Part shown: in pieces, positions 8,358 through 17,185 of the stretch
Layout: the number at the start of each line of letters is the position of its first letter
Numbering within the stretch: position 1 is the first letter of the stretch
Assembly (NCBI GenBank): GCA_016716065.1
Contig: JADJXA010000004.1
Span: forward strand, 310,001 to 374,000
Length of the DNA: 64,000 nt
Source: Candidatus Leptovillus gracilis
Lineage (GTDB): Bacteria > Chloroflexota > Anaerolineae > Promineifilales > Promineifilaceae
Reading direction: 5' to 3'
The notes under the pieces: model-generated
Databases searched by the model: none
What the model was told of the DNA's origin: nothing
What the model saw: the letters and a program-made list of their open reading frames with translations, nothing else
Program-made: the position numbers and the translations under genes

Positions 8358-9558
8358 GGTTTGTATCTTCTTGCTTCACAGGTATGATGTCTAGTTGCTG
8401 CTGCACCGCGTCCAAGAGCCGTTGCAGTTGGGCTTTTTGCGCCGGGTCGCTGACACGGGGTAGGGCGGCTTGCAGCACGTCGGCGCTGCGCTGGTAAAAA
8501 CCAAGCCGGGCGTAGGCGCTGCCCAGGTGGCGCTGAAAGCTGATCTGGCCGGGGGCGTTGGCGGCGGCGCGCTGCCAGTGGAGTACGGCCGTTGCCCATT
8601 CGCCTCGTTTGGCCGCCCGCGTTGCCACCCCGTGATAACTGCCCGCGTCGCGAATCCCTTTTTGCAGCGCGGCCACCTGCCGATGCTGCACGCGCTCAAA
8701 GTTTGGGCCAGCCTTCAGGGCGGCGACGATCAGCGCCAGAACGACGGCCGCCAATTGAAAATAGCGCAAAAAGTCGGCCAACCCACTGACCACCGGATTG
8801 ACGACGTTGTCGAACATCGGACCAACCGACAGCAGATTGTTTGTCAGTTCGGCGGGAATAAAAAAGCCCAATACGTTCACCAACAGAATCAGGCACAGCG
8901 TAACCAGCGCGCCCACGTAAGCCCAAAATTGGCGAAAGTAAACCCCGGCCGTAAAAACCAGAAATAAGACCATCAGGCTGACCGGCAGGGCAGCCGCCAA
9001 CATGCTTTGGCGCACGATCACGTCGTACAATGCCTGCACCAGATATAACTGGGCGATACCGGCCAGGGCAACCCATAGAATGTGCAGGGTTGTGTCTGGT
9101 TCTTCGTAGCGGTAGCTGGAGATCAGCAGTTTGCGCCCACAGCGTGGACAGGTTTTGTCTTGCGGCGTAATTTTCTGGGCACAGTAAGCGCACAAGTCAC
9201 CGCTGCGCTCCCAGACATCGTCGTAGCGCGATGTGTGGCTCAGGCCGATCCATTCCTGGGCATAGGTGACGATGGGTGCGGCTGGCGGGGCAACGGCCGT
9301 AAGTTCTGGCGTTGGTTCCAATTTCGCCAATCCACGCCGGGCTGTCTCATTATCCGGGTTTAGAGCCAGCACATTTTCCAGGCAAATGCGCCGGTCATCC
9401 GGGCTTTCGACCGCGCCGCTTAACCAAAGCCAGGCCACTTCGTCTGTCTCGTCAGCGTCCACCGCTTGCAGCAGCCATTCCCGCGCCTGAGCGCGTTCAC
9501 CTGCTTTCAGGGCGCTGATACCGGCTTGTAAAAAGGTGTGGCTGTCGGCCGTGGGCAT
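8350..9558 (-). CDS. TPR and zinc-ribbon polytopic membrane protein
   Basis: 402 aa. An N-terminal TPR pair (about 5-80; AREWLLQAVDADETDEVAWLWL, then a second helix pair) precedes a zinc ribbon, CAYCAQKITPQDKTCPRCGRK. About four transmembrane helices follow (roughly 160-300) and then a C-terminal TPR-like segment (about 310-400). No enzyme motif is seen. It sits between pspA and a coiled-coil membrane protein on one strand. This fits a membrane scaffold or sensor in the PspA group, but no function is established. Confidence 0.72.
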   Translation of the reverse strand: MPTADSHTFLQAGISALKAGERAQAREWLLQAVDADETDEVAWLWLSGAVESPDDRRICLENVLALNPDNETARRGLAKLEPTPELTAVAPPAAPIVTYAQEWIGLSHTSRYDDVWERSGDLCAYCAQKITPQDKTCPRCGRKLLISSYRYEEPDTTLHILWVALAGIAQLYLVQALYDVIVRQSMLAAALPVSLMVLFLVFTAGVYFRQFWAYVGALVTLCLILLVNVLGFFIPAELTNNLLSVGPMFDNVVNPVVSGLADFLRYFQLAAVVLALIVAALKAGPNFERVQHRQVAALQKGIRDAGSYHGVATRAAKRGEWATAVLHWQRAAANAPGQISFQRHLGSAYARLGFYQRSADVLQAALPRVSDPAQKAQLQRLLDAVQQQLDIIPVKQEDTNHG

Positions 9559-9571
9559 AAGTATGGCTAAA

Positions 9572-9600
9572 ACCTCCGCGGTCTCCAGGACCGCGGAGGT
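9572..9600. terminator. Perfect 12-bp hairpin between pspA and the TPR gene
   Basis: ACCTCCGCGGTC (9572-9583) pairs exactly with 9589-9600 around a TCCAG loop. No U-tract follows on the minus strand, so it may be an intercistronic processing or attenuation hairpin rather than a full terminator. Confidence 0.55.
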
Positions 9601-9614
9601 CTGGCGGGCAGCCG

Positions 9615-10355
9615 CTATTCGCTTTCCAGGGAAGAGGCAGAAGATTCCTCTTCTTCGATGAACGTGGGCGCGGAGGGCGCAGCCAGACCCAGGCGGCGTT
9701 TCCGCTCTTCCAATTGCAGTTCGATTTCCGTTTTACCCAAAATATCATCCATCTGGTTATCCAGGTTGCTGGCGTACATTTCGCTGTGGGCGCTGGCCGT
9801 GTCCAGGCGCGCCTGGATAGAATCGCGCAGCCGGGCGATGTCGCCATCCCCCACGCCTTGCAGATCGTTGAGGCTTTTCATGGCCTTGACGGTGATTTCT
9901 TTGGACTTAGCCAACCGCAGCAGGGCCTCCATTTCCTTTTGTTCCTGGCGGATGGTCTTGAGTTTAGCCTGGAGCTTCAGGCGGGCATTTAAGAGCGCTT
10001 CGTATTCCCGTTGTTGGCGCACCCATTGTTCGTGGTACTGTTCTTGCAGGCGGCGGGCGCTGTTGAGTTCGTTTTGCGCGGCCGTTGCCAGTTCTGGTTT
10101 GCCCTGCATCAGCAGCATGTCAATATTGCGGTCGAGTTGGTCGGCTTTTTTCTTGTACTCGTTGTATTTGCGCTCCATGGATTTGACTTCGCCGCCGACA
10201 GTGGCGGCGGCCTTTTCCAGGTCTTCCAGGTTGTCTTCGGCGTCGCGGATGTATTGTTTCATCACGGCGACGGAGTTGGCTTCTAAAGCGCGGTCTACCA
10301 TTTCATGCAGGTTAGCCTGGATGAGGGTCTGGGTTTTTTCGAGTAATGATGCCAT
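9615..10355 (-). CDS. pspA: PspA/IM30 (Vipp1) family phage-shock protein
   Basis: 246 aa. The start at 10355 is set by AAGGAG upstream and the family-typical beginning MASLLEKTQTLIQANLHEMVDRA. A long helical coiled coil runs through most of the protein (EDLEKAAATVGGEVKSMERK and following). PspA/IM30 proteins are ESCRT-III-like and assemble on the inner face of the cytoplasmic membrane to protect it under stress. The C-terminal tail is acidic and Ser-rich (EEEESSASSLESE). It lies 40 bases downstream of a hybrid histidine kinase and upstream of two unknown membrane proteins, which may be partners. Confidence 0.92.
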   Translation of the reverse strand: MASLLEKTQTLIQANLHEMVDRALEANSVAVMKQYIRDAEDNLEDLEKAAATVGGEVKSMERKYNEYKKKADQLDRNIDMLLMQGKPELATAAQNELNSARRLQEQYHEQWVRQQREYEALLNARLKLQAKLKTIRQEQKEMEALLRLAKSKEITVKAMKSLNDLQGVGDGDIARLRDSIQARLDTASAHSEMYASNLDNQMDDILGKTEIELQLEERKRRLGLAAPSAPTFIEEEESSASSLESE

Positions 10356-10395
10356 TGAGGAATCTCCTTTATGTGTGTTTGTCGGAATTAAAAGG

Positions 10396-12723
10396 CTAAT
10401 ACGGCGCAGCGTAAGAAGTGGTTGCGGGTTGGATGGGTAAGGTGAGGGTAAATGTAAACTGATTGCTTGATGTGTGCAGCAGCAAACGGCCGTGATGCAG
10501 CCGGATGTATCCCTGCACAATATTAATACCAGGCGAGTAGTTGGATGTGGTAAATGTGTCCAAATCTTCCAATGCCAGGTGGCGGATGATGCCGGCGGCC
10601 TCTTCCGCCGGTAAAGGAAACGGAAATTTTATAGACAGGCGTATTTCCTGGTCGGATTGGGTAGCTGCCAGTTGGATACTGGCGCTGTCTGGCGACGGCC
10701 GATAATAACTGAGACCGATATCCAACAAGCGCTGGATGCAGTTTGTCAGCGTCACCCGATCCCCCTGGATTTCGGGCAAATCGTGGGCCAACGGGCAGGT
10801 AACGGTCAGCCCTTTTTGCATCGCTGTGGCTTCATATTGTTGGCCCGTTTCATAGAGCAGCAGGCCAATATCGGGAATAGCGTCAACGCGCAGGTCGTAA
10901 GCCATGTCGGCTTCGCCTGTTTTCAGTTCAGCCAGCGAGATGAAATCTTCGATGAGTCGGCTGAGGCGGAGACTGCTGGCCTGAATGCCCTGGAGGGGGA
11001 ATTTTAGCTCTTCGTCGGTGCGCGCTGTGCTGATTTGCTGTTCAAATTCACCGGAATATTTGGCTACGGAAGCCAGCGGCACACGAAAATCTGGCGTGAT
11101 CAGTTCGATGATGCTGCGTTTGAGTCCGTCGAAACTGCGCGACATGGTGTGTTTGATCTGGAAGTAACGCTCCAATTGTTTAACGGCCAACCCCAGCAAC
11201 TCTTCACTGTCGTAAGGTTTGGTGATGTATTCTTCTACGCCGCTGCGGAAACCGGCGTGGATGTCGCGCCTTTCTCCTTTGGCGGTCAGGAAGATGAAGG
11301 GGATTTGCACCCATTCCGGGTTTTGGCGCACTTCGGTTAAGAAGGTGAAGCCATCCATAACGGGCATCATGATGTCGGAAATGATCAGGTCGGGGGTGTG
11401 GTGGGCCAGAACTTGCAACCCTTTTTGCCCATTCATGGCGGTGAAAATCTGGAGATTGTAGGGTCCCTCGTGTATTTCGAGCAATTCGCGCAGGCCATCC
11501 AGCAGGAAGGGGTCATCTTCAACGACAAGGATGTTGGCGGTTGGCTTTGTGTGGTGGTTGGCTGTCGGCTGCTGCTGGGCCACGCCCGCTGCCGGCAGAA
11601 AAACGGTGAAGGTGCTGCCAGTGTTTTCCTGGCTGTATAGTTGGATACGGCCGTTATGCAGTTCCACCAACCCTTTGGCAATAGTCAGCCCCACGCCAGC
11701 GCCTTGTTGTTCCAGATGAGTGCGGTTGTACTGAAAAAACAGGTCGAAAATTTGGTTTTGTACTGGCGCGGGAATCCCGATGCCATGATCCTGGAAGGCA
11801 ATGGCGATCTCGTTATCGGCAACGGCCGTGCGCACCTCCACCATATCGCCTGAGGCAGACATTAGTCGTTTGGATGAGAATTTGATGGCGTTGTCTAAAA
11901 GCTGCTGAAAAATAGTCAGTAAACTGGTGGGGTCGCCGTAGACGGCGGGCAAATTGGCGGTGGGGCGGTAATGTATTTGCGAGCCATGCTGCTGCGCTTT
12001 CTCTTGTTGATTCAACACGGCTTCTTGAATGATCGCGTCTACGTCATCAATCCGTCGCACCCGGCGCAAAAAGTTCTGTTGGGTTTCGCCGGTACGCAGT
12101 TCGATGACGGCGATAAAACTTTCGATCAGCCGGGTCAGGCGCAAACAACCGGCCTGAATCCCACGCAAATATTCCTGGAAATTGTCCGTGTCGGCATAGG
12201 TGTTGACGCTGTCGGCCAGCATTTCGTAATAGGCGGTGACATACGTGAGCGGCGTGCGAAATTCGTGGTTTAATATCTGTAAAATGTCTTTTTTCAGGTT
12301 GTTGATATGTTGTTCGTGGGTATGTTCGATCTGGAATTTGCGGTCTAGCTGCGTTTTGATCAGTTCCAACAGTTCGACGCTGTGAAAGGGTTTGGTGATG
12401 TAGAGGGCCGCGCCGCTGAGCCGCCCTTTGTGGATTTCATGTTTTTCGCCGCGAGCGGTGAGAAAGATAAAAGGGATGTTGACCCAGGCGGCCGTTTTTT
12501 GCACTTCTGCCAGGAATTGAAAACCATCCATGAACGGCATCATGATATCGGAGACAATGAGGTCTGGCGTTTGCCTGGACATCAGGTCTAGGGCTTCACG
12601 GCCGTTGCTGGCTGTGCACACCGCAATCTCATAATCAATGTCCACCACTTGCAGCAAGTCGCTCATGCCATACAGCATGGATTTGTCATCTTCAACCAGC
12701 AGAATTGTTACCGCGCGTCTCAT
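10396..12723 (-). CDS. Tandem-duplicated hybrid histidine kinase (REC-HK-REC-pseudoHK)
   Basis: 775 aa with no transmembrane segment, so cytosolic. Order: receiver 1 (about 5-125, phospho-Asp in DLIVSDIMMPFMDG); HisKA with NHEFRTPL; HATPase (DNAIKFSS, DHGIGIP, GAGVGLTIAKGL); receiver 2 (about 395-515, DLIISDIMMPVMDG); then a second kinase-like module. In that second module the H-box reads TPDFRVPL, so the phospho-accepting His is replaced, and the ATP-binding glycine boxes are largely lost. AGGAAG precedes the ATG. It lies upstream of pspA on the same strand and may control that group. Confidence 0.88.
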   Translation of the reverse strand: MRRAVTILLVEDDKSMLYGMSDLLQVVDIDYEIAVCTASNGREALDLMSRQTPDLIVSDIMMPFMDGFQFLAEVQKTAAWVNIPFIFLTARGEKHEIHKGRLSGAALYITKPFHSVELLELIKTQLDRKFQIEHTHEQHINNLKKDILQILNHEFRTPLTYVTAYYEMLADSVNTYADTDNFQEYLRGIQAGCLRLTRLIESFIAVIELRTGETQQNFLRRVRRIDDVDAIIQEAVLNQQEKAQQHGSQIHYRPTANLPAVYGDPTSLLTIFQQLLDNAIKFSSKRLMSASGDMVEVRTAVADNEIAIAFQDHGIGIPAPVQNQIFDLFFQYNRTHLEQQGAGVGLTIAKGLVELHNGRIQLYSQENTGSTFTVFLPAAGVAQQQPTANHHTKPTANILVVEDDPFLLDGLRELLEIHEGPYNLQIFTAMNGQKGLQVLAHHTPDLIISDIMMPVMDGFTFLTEVRQNPEWVQIPFIFLTAKGERRDIHAGFRSGVEEYITKPYDSEELLGLAVKQLERYFQIKHTMSRSFDGLKRSIIELITPDFRVPLASVAKYSGEFEQQISTARTDEELKFPLQGIQASSLRLSRLIEDFISLAELKTGEADMAYDLRVDAIPDIGLLLYETGQQYEATAMQKGLTVTCPLAHDLPEIQGDRVTLTNCIQRLLDIGLSYYRPSPDSASIQLAATQSDQEIRLSIKFPFPLPAEEAAGIIRHLALEDLDTFTTSNYSPGINIVQGYIRLHHGRLLLHTSSNQFTFTLTLPIQPATTSYAAPY

Positions 12724-12768
12724 AGACTTCCTACATCCATCCTACTTACCTGATAGCAACCCCTGCCC

Positions 12769-12777
12769 ATTATAGCA
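12769..12777 (-). promoter_or_regulatory. Extended -10 promoter element for the hybrid kinase
   Basis: The minus strand reads TGCTATAAT (12777-12769), an extended -10, about 46 bases upstream of the ATG. The hexamer 17 bp further up (ACTTCC) is a poor -35. Confidence 0.45.
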
Positions 12778-12810
12778 TAAGCCCTCCGGCTGGAAGTGAC
12801 CCGATATACC

Positions 12811-12910
12811 TAGCAGCCGTATTCGGTAATCCGTAATCGGTAATCCGTAGGACGCTAACTTTGGTAAATGCCAACGGAAAACGGGATGCGGACTTTGGTC
12901 TACGGTTGCT
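12811..12910. repeat. Copy A of a dispersed intergenic repeat (TTCGGTAATCCGTA family); gene-free 12724-13044
   Basis: This holds the core AGCCGTATTCGGTAATCCGT, a second ATCGGTAATCCGTA, then GGTAAATGCCAACGGA and ACTTTGGTCTACGG. The same blocks recur inverted at 50208-50285 and partially at 14791-14820 and 43716-43740. Two ACGGCCGT octamers follow at 12953 and 12971. No credible gene was seen in the 321-bp gap; its reading frames are not protein-like. Confidence 0.7.
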
Positions 12911-13044
12911 ATTCCGCCCAAATCGCGCCAACGCTTTTTGCCAGACAACAGAACGGCCGTTGCCCATACAACGGCCGTTGCCAATCATCAACTTCATGCC
13001 CCCCCACGCGGTCATCTGAAACAGCGGCGCGCTTATGCCGCAGG

Positions 13045-13629
13045 TCAGGCGCGGCGCAGTCGCCGGGCCATCAACAGCACCGCCACCAGCGCCAGGGCCA
13101 CCAGCGCCACACCCCAGGTCTCGAAACCTGTATCGGGCAAGGAACCGCTGCCATCGCCCACCACCACCGGGATTGGCGTTGGTGTGCTGGCATCTGTTGA
13201 GTCGCCGAAGGTGCTTGTGCCCGATACGTTGGGCGTTCCGACATCACCGCTGCCCTCGCCAGTACCGCTGTCGGCCACCACCGGCGTATTGGTCGGTTGG
13301 GTGGTGGCTGTTGGCTGGGGCGATGGCGTAAAGGTTGGCGGTGGCGAGGGAGTTTCGCTGGGGCGCGCCTCCTCTGTTTCCATGGCCGCAATGGTTTGCG
13401 TCACCGCTTCATTGGTCACGGCGACAATGGCGTTTTGTGTCTCAATCGCCGCCACAGTAGCCAACGCAACCTCATTAGTTGAATCCCTGGTGAACAGGTT
13501 ATAGGCCGAACATCCCGCCGCCAGGATAAAAACGAACAATAAAATACCAACGGCCGTCAAAAAAGGCCGGTTAGAGCCACCGGACGATTCTTGAGCTTCT
13601 CCCTGAACGATATATTCTTCGTCTTCCAT
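13045..13629 (-). CDS. Surface protein with N-terminal membrane helix and C-terminal LPDTG-type anchor
   Basis: 194 aa. The start at 13629 is set by GGAGG six bases upstream, not the longer frame. Residues 1-20 are acidic and cytosolic, and about 21-45 form a membrane helix (FLTAVGILLFVFILAAGC). A Thr/Pro/Ser-rich spacer follows (PSETPSPPPTFTPSP). It ends with LPDTG, a hydrophobic stretch (WGVALVALALVAVLL) and the basic tail ARRLRRA, the layout of sortase substrates. Having both an N-terminal helix and a sorting-like tail is unusual. No sortase is in the window. Confidence 0.75.
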   Translation of the reverse strand: MEDEEYIVQGEAQESSGGSNRPFLTAVGILLFVFILAAGCSAYNLFTRDSTNEVALATVAAIETQNAIVAVTNEAVTQTIAAMETEEARPSETPSPPPTFTPSPQPTATTQPTNTPVVADSGTGEGSGDVGTPNVSGTSTFGDSTDASTPTPIPVVVGDGSGSLPDTGFETWGVALVALALVAVLLMARRLRRA

Positions 13630-13668
13630 CTTTCCCTCCATCTTGTGGGTTTCACCTGCACGCTGCAA

Positions 13669-14733
13669 TTATATGATCGCTTCCATATTCGCGTAAGGTA
13701 CAAATGCTATCTGCCCATTTTCCAACCGCACGTCCGCGCCGTGGGCTTTGCTGCCGGTGGGCATGGCCTGGCTCAACGCATACAGGTGGGCCACTGTCGC
13801 TGTCTGATTCAGATAAGGCTGGCGCAGCAGATGCACCCTTTGCCCGACGGACAAAGGCTCTGCCGCTGAACGTGGGTCTTGAGTCGTTGTTTTATCGGCC
13901 TGAATAACAATTTGCGGCCGTTCCGCTTTGCCGTCCGTCTTTTTGCCCAACAACGCCGTGCGCCGTCCGTCGGCCGCTCGCAGCAGGTCAAATACCGGCG
14001 CCGACATGCCATGCGTACCAATGCCGTCCGTCACAAAAACAGGCATGTCTATTAGACTGGCTAAACGGCATAAATCGGCTGGCAAACTACCGGTGATAAT
14101 GCCGCGTACCCCGGTGTCGCGGGCGCGTTCCAATACTTTAGGTTGATCAAACCAACCAACGACAAGAATGGCGCTGCTGCATTCGGCGGTGATTTGCTCT
14201 GGGTAAAACAGTGAGTTTGCGGCCGTCGCCACCAACTTCAACAGGCCGGCGTCTTCGTCGTTGGTACTCCAGGCCGCTTGAATGAGCGACCCGAAAGTCT
14301 CTAACACGACGCCGCGGTCGCCGATGTATTCGGTCACCCGGCCAGCAACCAGAGCGCGTAATTCCACAATTTCCGACATTTGCCGCAGAATAAGACGGCC
14401 GTTACTCACCTCATACACCTCGCCATCCACCGGCGATTGATACTGCTGGCGGCGGCCGAGGAACCCTTTTCTGTCCACCAGAATCGCCCCCTGCACAACC
14501 CGGTCGCCCGGCTGCACCGTCAGGCAGGCAGATAACTCGGCCGGAGGAATTTGCAGGGTTTCACTCAGCGGCAAAATGCGATAGCGCGTAAACTGCGTCG
14601 CCCGCGCCACCGTTTGCATCGGGTTTACCGTCTGGCCAATGCCGGTGATGATCTCGCCAGCGATGGGCAGCAGCCGTTTTACCCGGAGACGAACATGGGG
14701 CGACACCATTCTGGTTGGAATCAGCGTTTGCAT
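13669..14733 (-). CDS. Conserved protein of the GlmL cluster, barrel/hybrid-motif type
   Basis: 354 aa. ATG 14733 is preferred over the GTG at 14745 because AGGTGA lies eight bases upstream. Residues about 80-165 look like a barrel-sandwich hybrid motif (VQPGDRVVQGAIL, SPVDGEVYEVSNGRLIL, VAGRVTEYIGDRGVVLET), as in RnfC/NqrA or lipoyl-like domains. A central region (about 185-265) looks Rossmann-like, and the C-terminus resembles KOW/SH3 strands. No known enzyme motif was recognised. It lies 82 bases downstream of the GlmL-like gene and is probably co-transcribed with it. Function unknown. Confidence 0.7.
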   Translation of the reverse strand: MQTLIPTRMVSPHVRLRVKRLLPIAGEIITGIGQTVNPMQTVARATQFTRYRILPLSETLQIPPAELSACLTVQPGDRVVQGAILVDRKGFLGRRQQYQSPVDGEVYEVSNGRLILRQMSEIVELRALVAGRVTEYIGDRGVVLETFGSLIQAAWSTNDEDAGLLKLVATAANSLFYPEQITAECSSAILVVGWFDQPKVLERARDTGVRGIITGSLPADLCRLASLIDMPVFVTDGIGTHGMSAPVFDLLRAADGRRTALLGKKTDGKAERPQIVIQADKTTTQDPRSAAEPLSVGQRVHLLRQPYLNQTATVAHLYALSQAMPTGSKAHGADVRLENGQIAFVPYANMEAII

Positions 14734-14815
14734 GGGTTTAATCACCTGATAGGTCTGGGAACAGTGTTGGGTGTTCAGTGTTCAGTAGACGTCATCCGAA
14801 GTCCGTATACCGTTG

Positions 14816-16531
14816 TTAGCCGCCTACGTCCCAGTACCATTTGCGTACTTGTTCTATTCGTTTATCGTCGTCGGGGGTGGGCAACGGCCGTCCCCGCGCA
14901 TCCACCATCAAGCCCACAGCCCCGCCGCGCACCGACAGCTTTTTGCCTTTGCCGGGACCAAAACCCAGGTCAATCCGTTTGTCGGGCTGCAAAGATACGT
15001 CGGCTATCTGTCCAGAGTCGAGGATGGTGGCGTCTATACGGCCGTACTCCACATCCAGGTCAAACTGACCCTGCGGCGATTCCACCACACCCTTCACCAC
15101 CGATTGCCCGGTCTGCACCTTGCCCGTCGGCGCAATCACCCAACCCAGGTCTGTCAGGACGCCCGCTTCCAACGCTTGCACCACCGCCAACGGCTGGTAA
15201 GCGGCCAATGCACCTAGCGCCGGCAGCACGCCATATTTATCCAACGCTACCGAAAAAATACCCGTCGGCTGTAGGGCATCCAACAACAGTAAAATTGCCT
15301 GTCCCGGCAGCGGCGTATTGGTCAACGTTTGCCCCCGCGCCAACAGCACGTTAAACGGTGGCAGCGCCTCCGGCGCGACACAGCGAATCATCTCCCGCGC
15401 AATCGCCTGTTCCAGATAAGATTCAAATTCCGTTGTCGGTATCGTTTGCGGATAAAGCGACTTATGCCAGATAAAGTCACGGATCTCGTCATCAGAAATG
15501 GCTTGTGGCATCCAACGGGCAATGGCCGCCGGCTCTACCTCATCCAAAAGATGAATGATCGGCTGGCCCATGCCCAGGTCATTGCGCATATACGTTTGCA
15601 CGTGGTGGGCATCGGCCACCAGCACGGCCACGCTGTTGCTGCCCAGGTCTACGCCCACCACGCGCCCCTTGTGCAGCGCCGCAAAATACTTGGCGACGGT
15701 CGCAAAGGCTTGCAGTGTGGGAATAATAGGCTGCTTGTGCCATTCGTGCAGAGTGTGAACGCCCGGCAGCGCGCCGAGTTTTAAATCGCTGTACAAGTCG
15801 TTGACGATGCGTGCAGCGTCGGCCAGATTTTCTGTTTCCAGATTGGGGCGCACGTTTTCGGCCACATGGACTTTGGCGCGGTCTTTCAACAAGTCTCGCA
15901 CCCGTTCCCGTAGATGCTTGTTACCGGCAAACAGCACCTGCACCGGCTGTTTGGCAGCCAACGGTCCAATGCCACTGCTTACCGTCTCTACCAGATGCAG
16001 CAGCCGCTGCTCTGCCCCGCCATCGGTGCCGCCCACAATAAATACCAGGTCTGGTCTTTGGGCGATGAGGGCGGCCAACATCTCTTCTGCGTTTTGCTCC
16101 TGGTTCAGGCTGAAGCTGTTGATCACATTGGCGTAGGCGGCGGCCACAACGCCACGGCCGCTGGACAGACTCACATCATCGAATAAGCCCACCAGCGATG
16201 TGATCAGCGGTTCGGCGGCGCTGGCAACGGCGGCAAATTGATCCACGCCTGACCCATTTTGCCGGGCGGGGGTGATGAGTTTGCGCTGCGGCGTCAGGAG
16301 GGCGCGGCCGGTAATGCTTTCCATTTGCTGGATGGCGTTCAGCACCCCGTCCATGATATTGAGCCAGGGTTCGCTGGCGGTGGTGGGCGCCATCGTCTGG
16401 CAAATGAGCCGGTAGGTTCCGGCGGCAATGTCGAACAGAGCGGCGGTGGTATTGACGCTGCCACACTCGACAACGAGGAACGACTCTAGCGCTTTGGTTT
16501 CTGAAGTTCCGGTTTCTTCGGCAATTGTCAT
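14816..16531 (-). CDS. GlmL/MutL-family ASKHA protein
   Basis: 571 aa. Two ASKHA phosphate-binding motifs are visible: FLVVECGSVNTTAALFD at the N-terminus and VVGVDLGSNSVAVLVAD near residue 300. The length and VFIVGGTDGGAEQ block match the GlmL family, named for genes beside glutamate mutase. No glutamate mutase subunit (MutS/GlmE-like) is present here. In this window it is embedded among membrane proteins instead, so a role in cobalamin-mutase maturation is doubtful. An ATPase or assembly role is inferred. The start overlaps the upstream stop as ATGA and lacks its own Shine-Dalgarno sequence. Confidence 0.85.
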   Translation of the reverse strand: MTIAEETGTSETKALESFLVVECGSVNTTAALFDIAAGTYRLICQTMAPTTASEPWLNIMDGVLNAIQQMESITGRALLTPQRKLITPARQNGSGVDQFAAVASAAEPLITSLVGLFDDVSLSSGRGVVAAAYANVINSFSLNQEQNAEEMLAALIAQRPDLVFIVGGTDGGAEQRLLHLVETVSSGIGPLAAKQPVQVLFAGNKHLRERVRDLLKDRAKVHVAENVRPNLETENLADAARIVNDLYSDLKLGALPGVHTLHEWHKQPIIPTLQAFATVAKYFAALHKGRVVGVDLGSNSVAVLVADAHHVQTYMRNDLGMGQPIIHLLDEVEPAAIARWMPQAISDDEIRDFIWHKSLYPQTIPTTEFESYLEQAIAREMIRCVAPEALPPFNVLLARGQTLTNTPLPGQAILLLLDALQPTGIFSVALDKYGVLPALGALAAYQPLAVVQALEAGVLTDLGWVIAPTGKVQTGQSVVKGVVESPQGQFDLDVEYGRIDATILDSGQIADVSLQPDKRIDLGFGPGKGKKLSVRGGAVGLMVDARGRPLPTPDDDKRIEQVRKWYWDVGG

Positions 16532-17175
16532 GGGAGTAACTGTGTGATCTGCGTGAAGTAATAGCTAATGCGTTCGGTTAACAGCACCAGACTGGTGCTA
16601 AGGATGCCGGCAAACAGAGCGCCAAAGGTGATCGCCAGCACGGCCTGGCCTATTTGGGCAAATCCACGCTGCCATAACGGCCGTACCCATTCCCCCTGCT
16701 CGTTCTTTTTGCCACTAAAATGAAACGTCAGCAGCGCACACACTGTCAGGATAGCGGCGATGAAACCCTGGATAGGCGTCAGCAGCGAAGCGCCCTCGCC
16801 GCCAAATGCGGCAACCTGGGGCAGCAGTGTGCCGGAAATAGCTCCCACCAGGGCGACGGCCGCACCTACGCCCACCAGCAGCGCCGTGGCATTGTCGCCC
16901 AACCAGGCAAAGCGGGCCAAGCGCTGCAAGATCAACAGCAGCGCCAGCAGAATGGGAACCAACCACAGCAGCGAATCCAGGCTCAGTGGATTGAGCGCCA
17001 GTTGGGCAAAAACCGGCAAAATTACCTGGCGCAAGACGTAAACGGCCGCATACGCCGCGCTAACGCCAACGAGAATATGAACCGCCAATCGGTAGACAGG
17101 GTTGTCGTCAATGAGGTAGCTGAAAATCAACAACGTCAAAGCAAAACCGATGAAAAGACCCAGCGTATCGTTCAT
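16528..17175 (-). CDS. Six-helix membrane protein of the GlmL cluster
   Basis: 215 aa. About six hydrophobic helices: LGLFIGFALTLLIFSYLI, AVHILVGVSAAYAAVYVL, LLWLVPILLALLLIL, ALLVGVGAAVALVGAI, FIAAILTVCALLTFHF and a C-terminal AVLAITFGALFAGILSTSLVLL. There are no catalytic or transporter motifs. It starts 10 bases after the giant zinc-ribbon gene and ends overlapping the GlmL-like start, so the three are coupled. It resembles the other polytopic protein of the cluster only in architecture. Confidence 0.72.
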   Translation of the reverse strand: MNDTLGLFIGFALTLLIFSYLIDDNPVYRLAVHILVGVSAAYAAVYVLRQVILPVFAQLALNPLSLDSLLWLVPILLALLLILQRLARFAWLGDNATALLVGVGAAVALVGAISGTLLPQVAAFGGEGASLLTPIQGFIAAILTVCALLTFHFSGKKNEQGEWVRPLWQRGFAQIGQAVLAITFGALFAGILSTSLVLLTERISYYFTQITQLLP

Positions 17176-17185
17176 GCTCGTTTTG

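Noticed and set aside
14816..16531. Reading the GlmL-like gene as evidence of a cobalamin mutase pathway
   Set aside because: No glutamate or methylaspartate mutase subunits and no cobalamin-binding motif are in the window.
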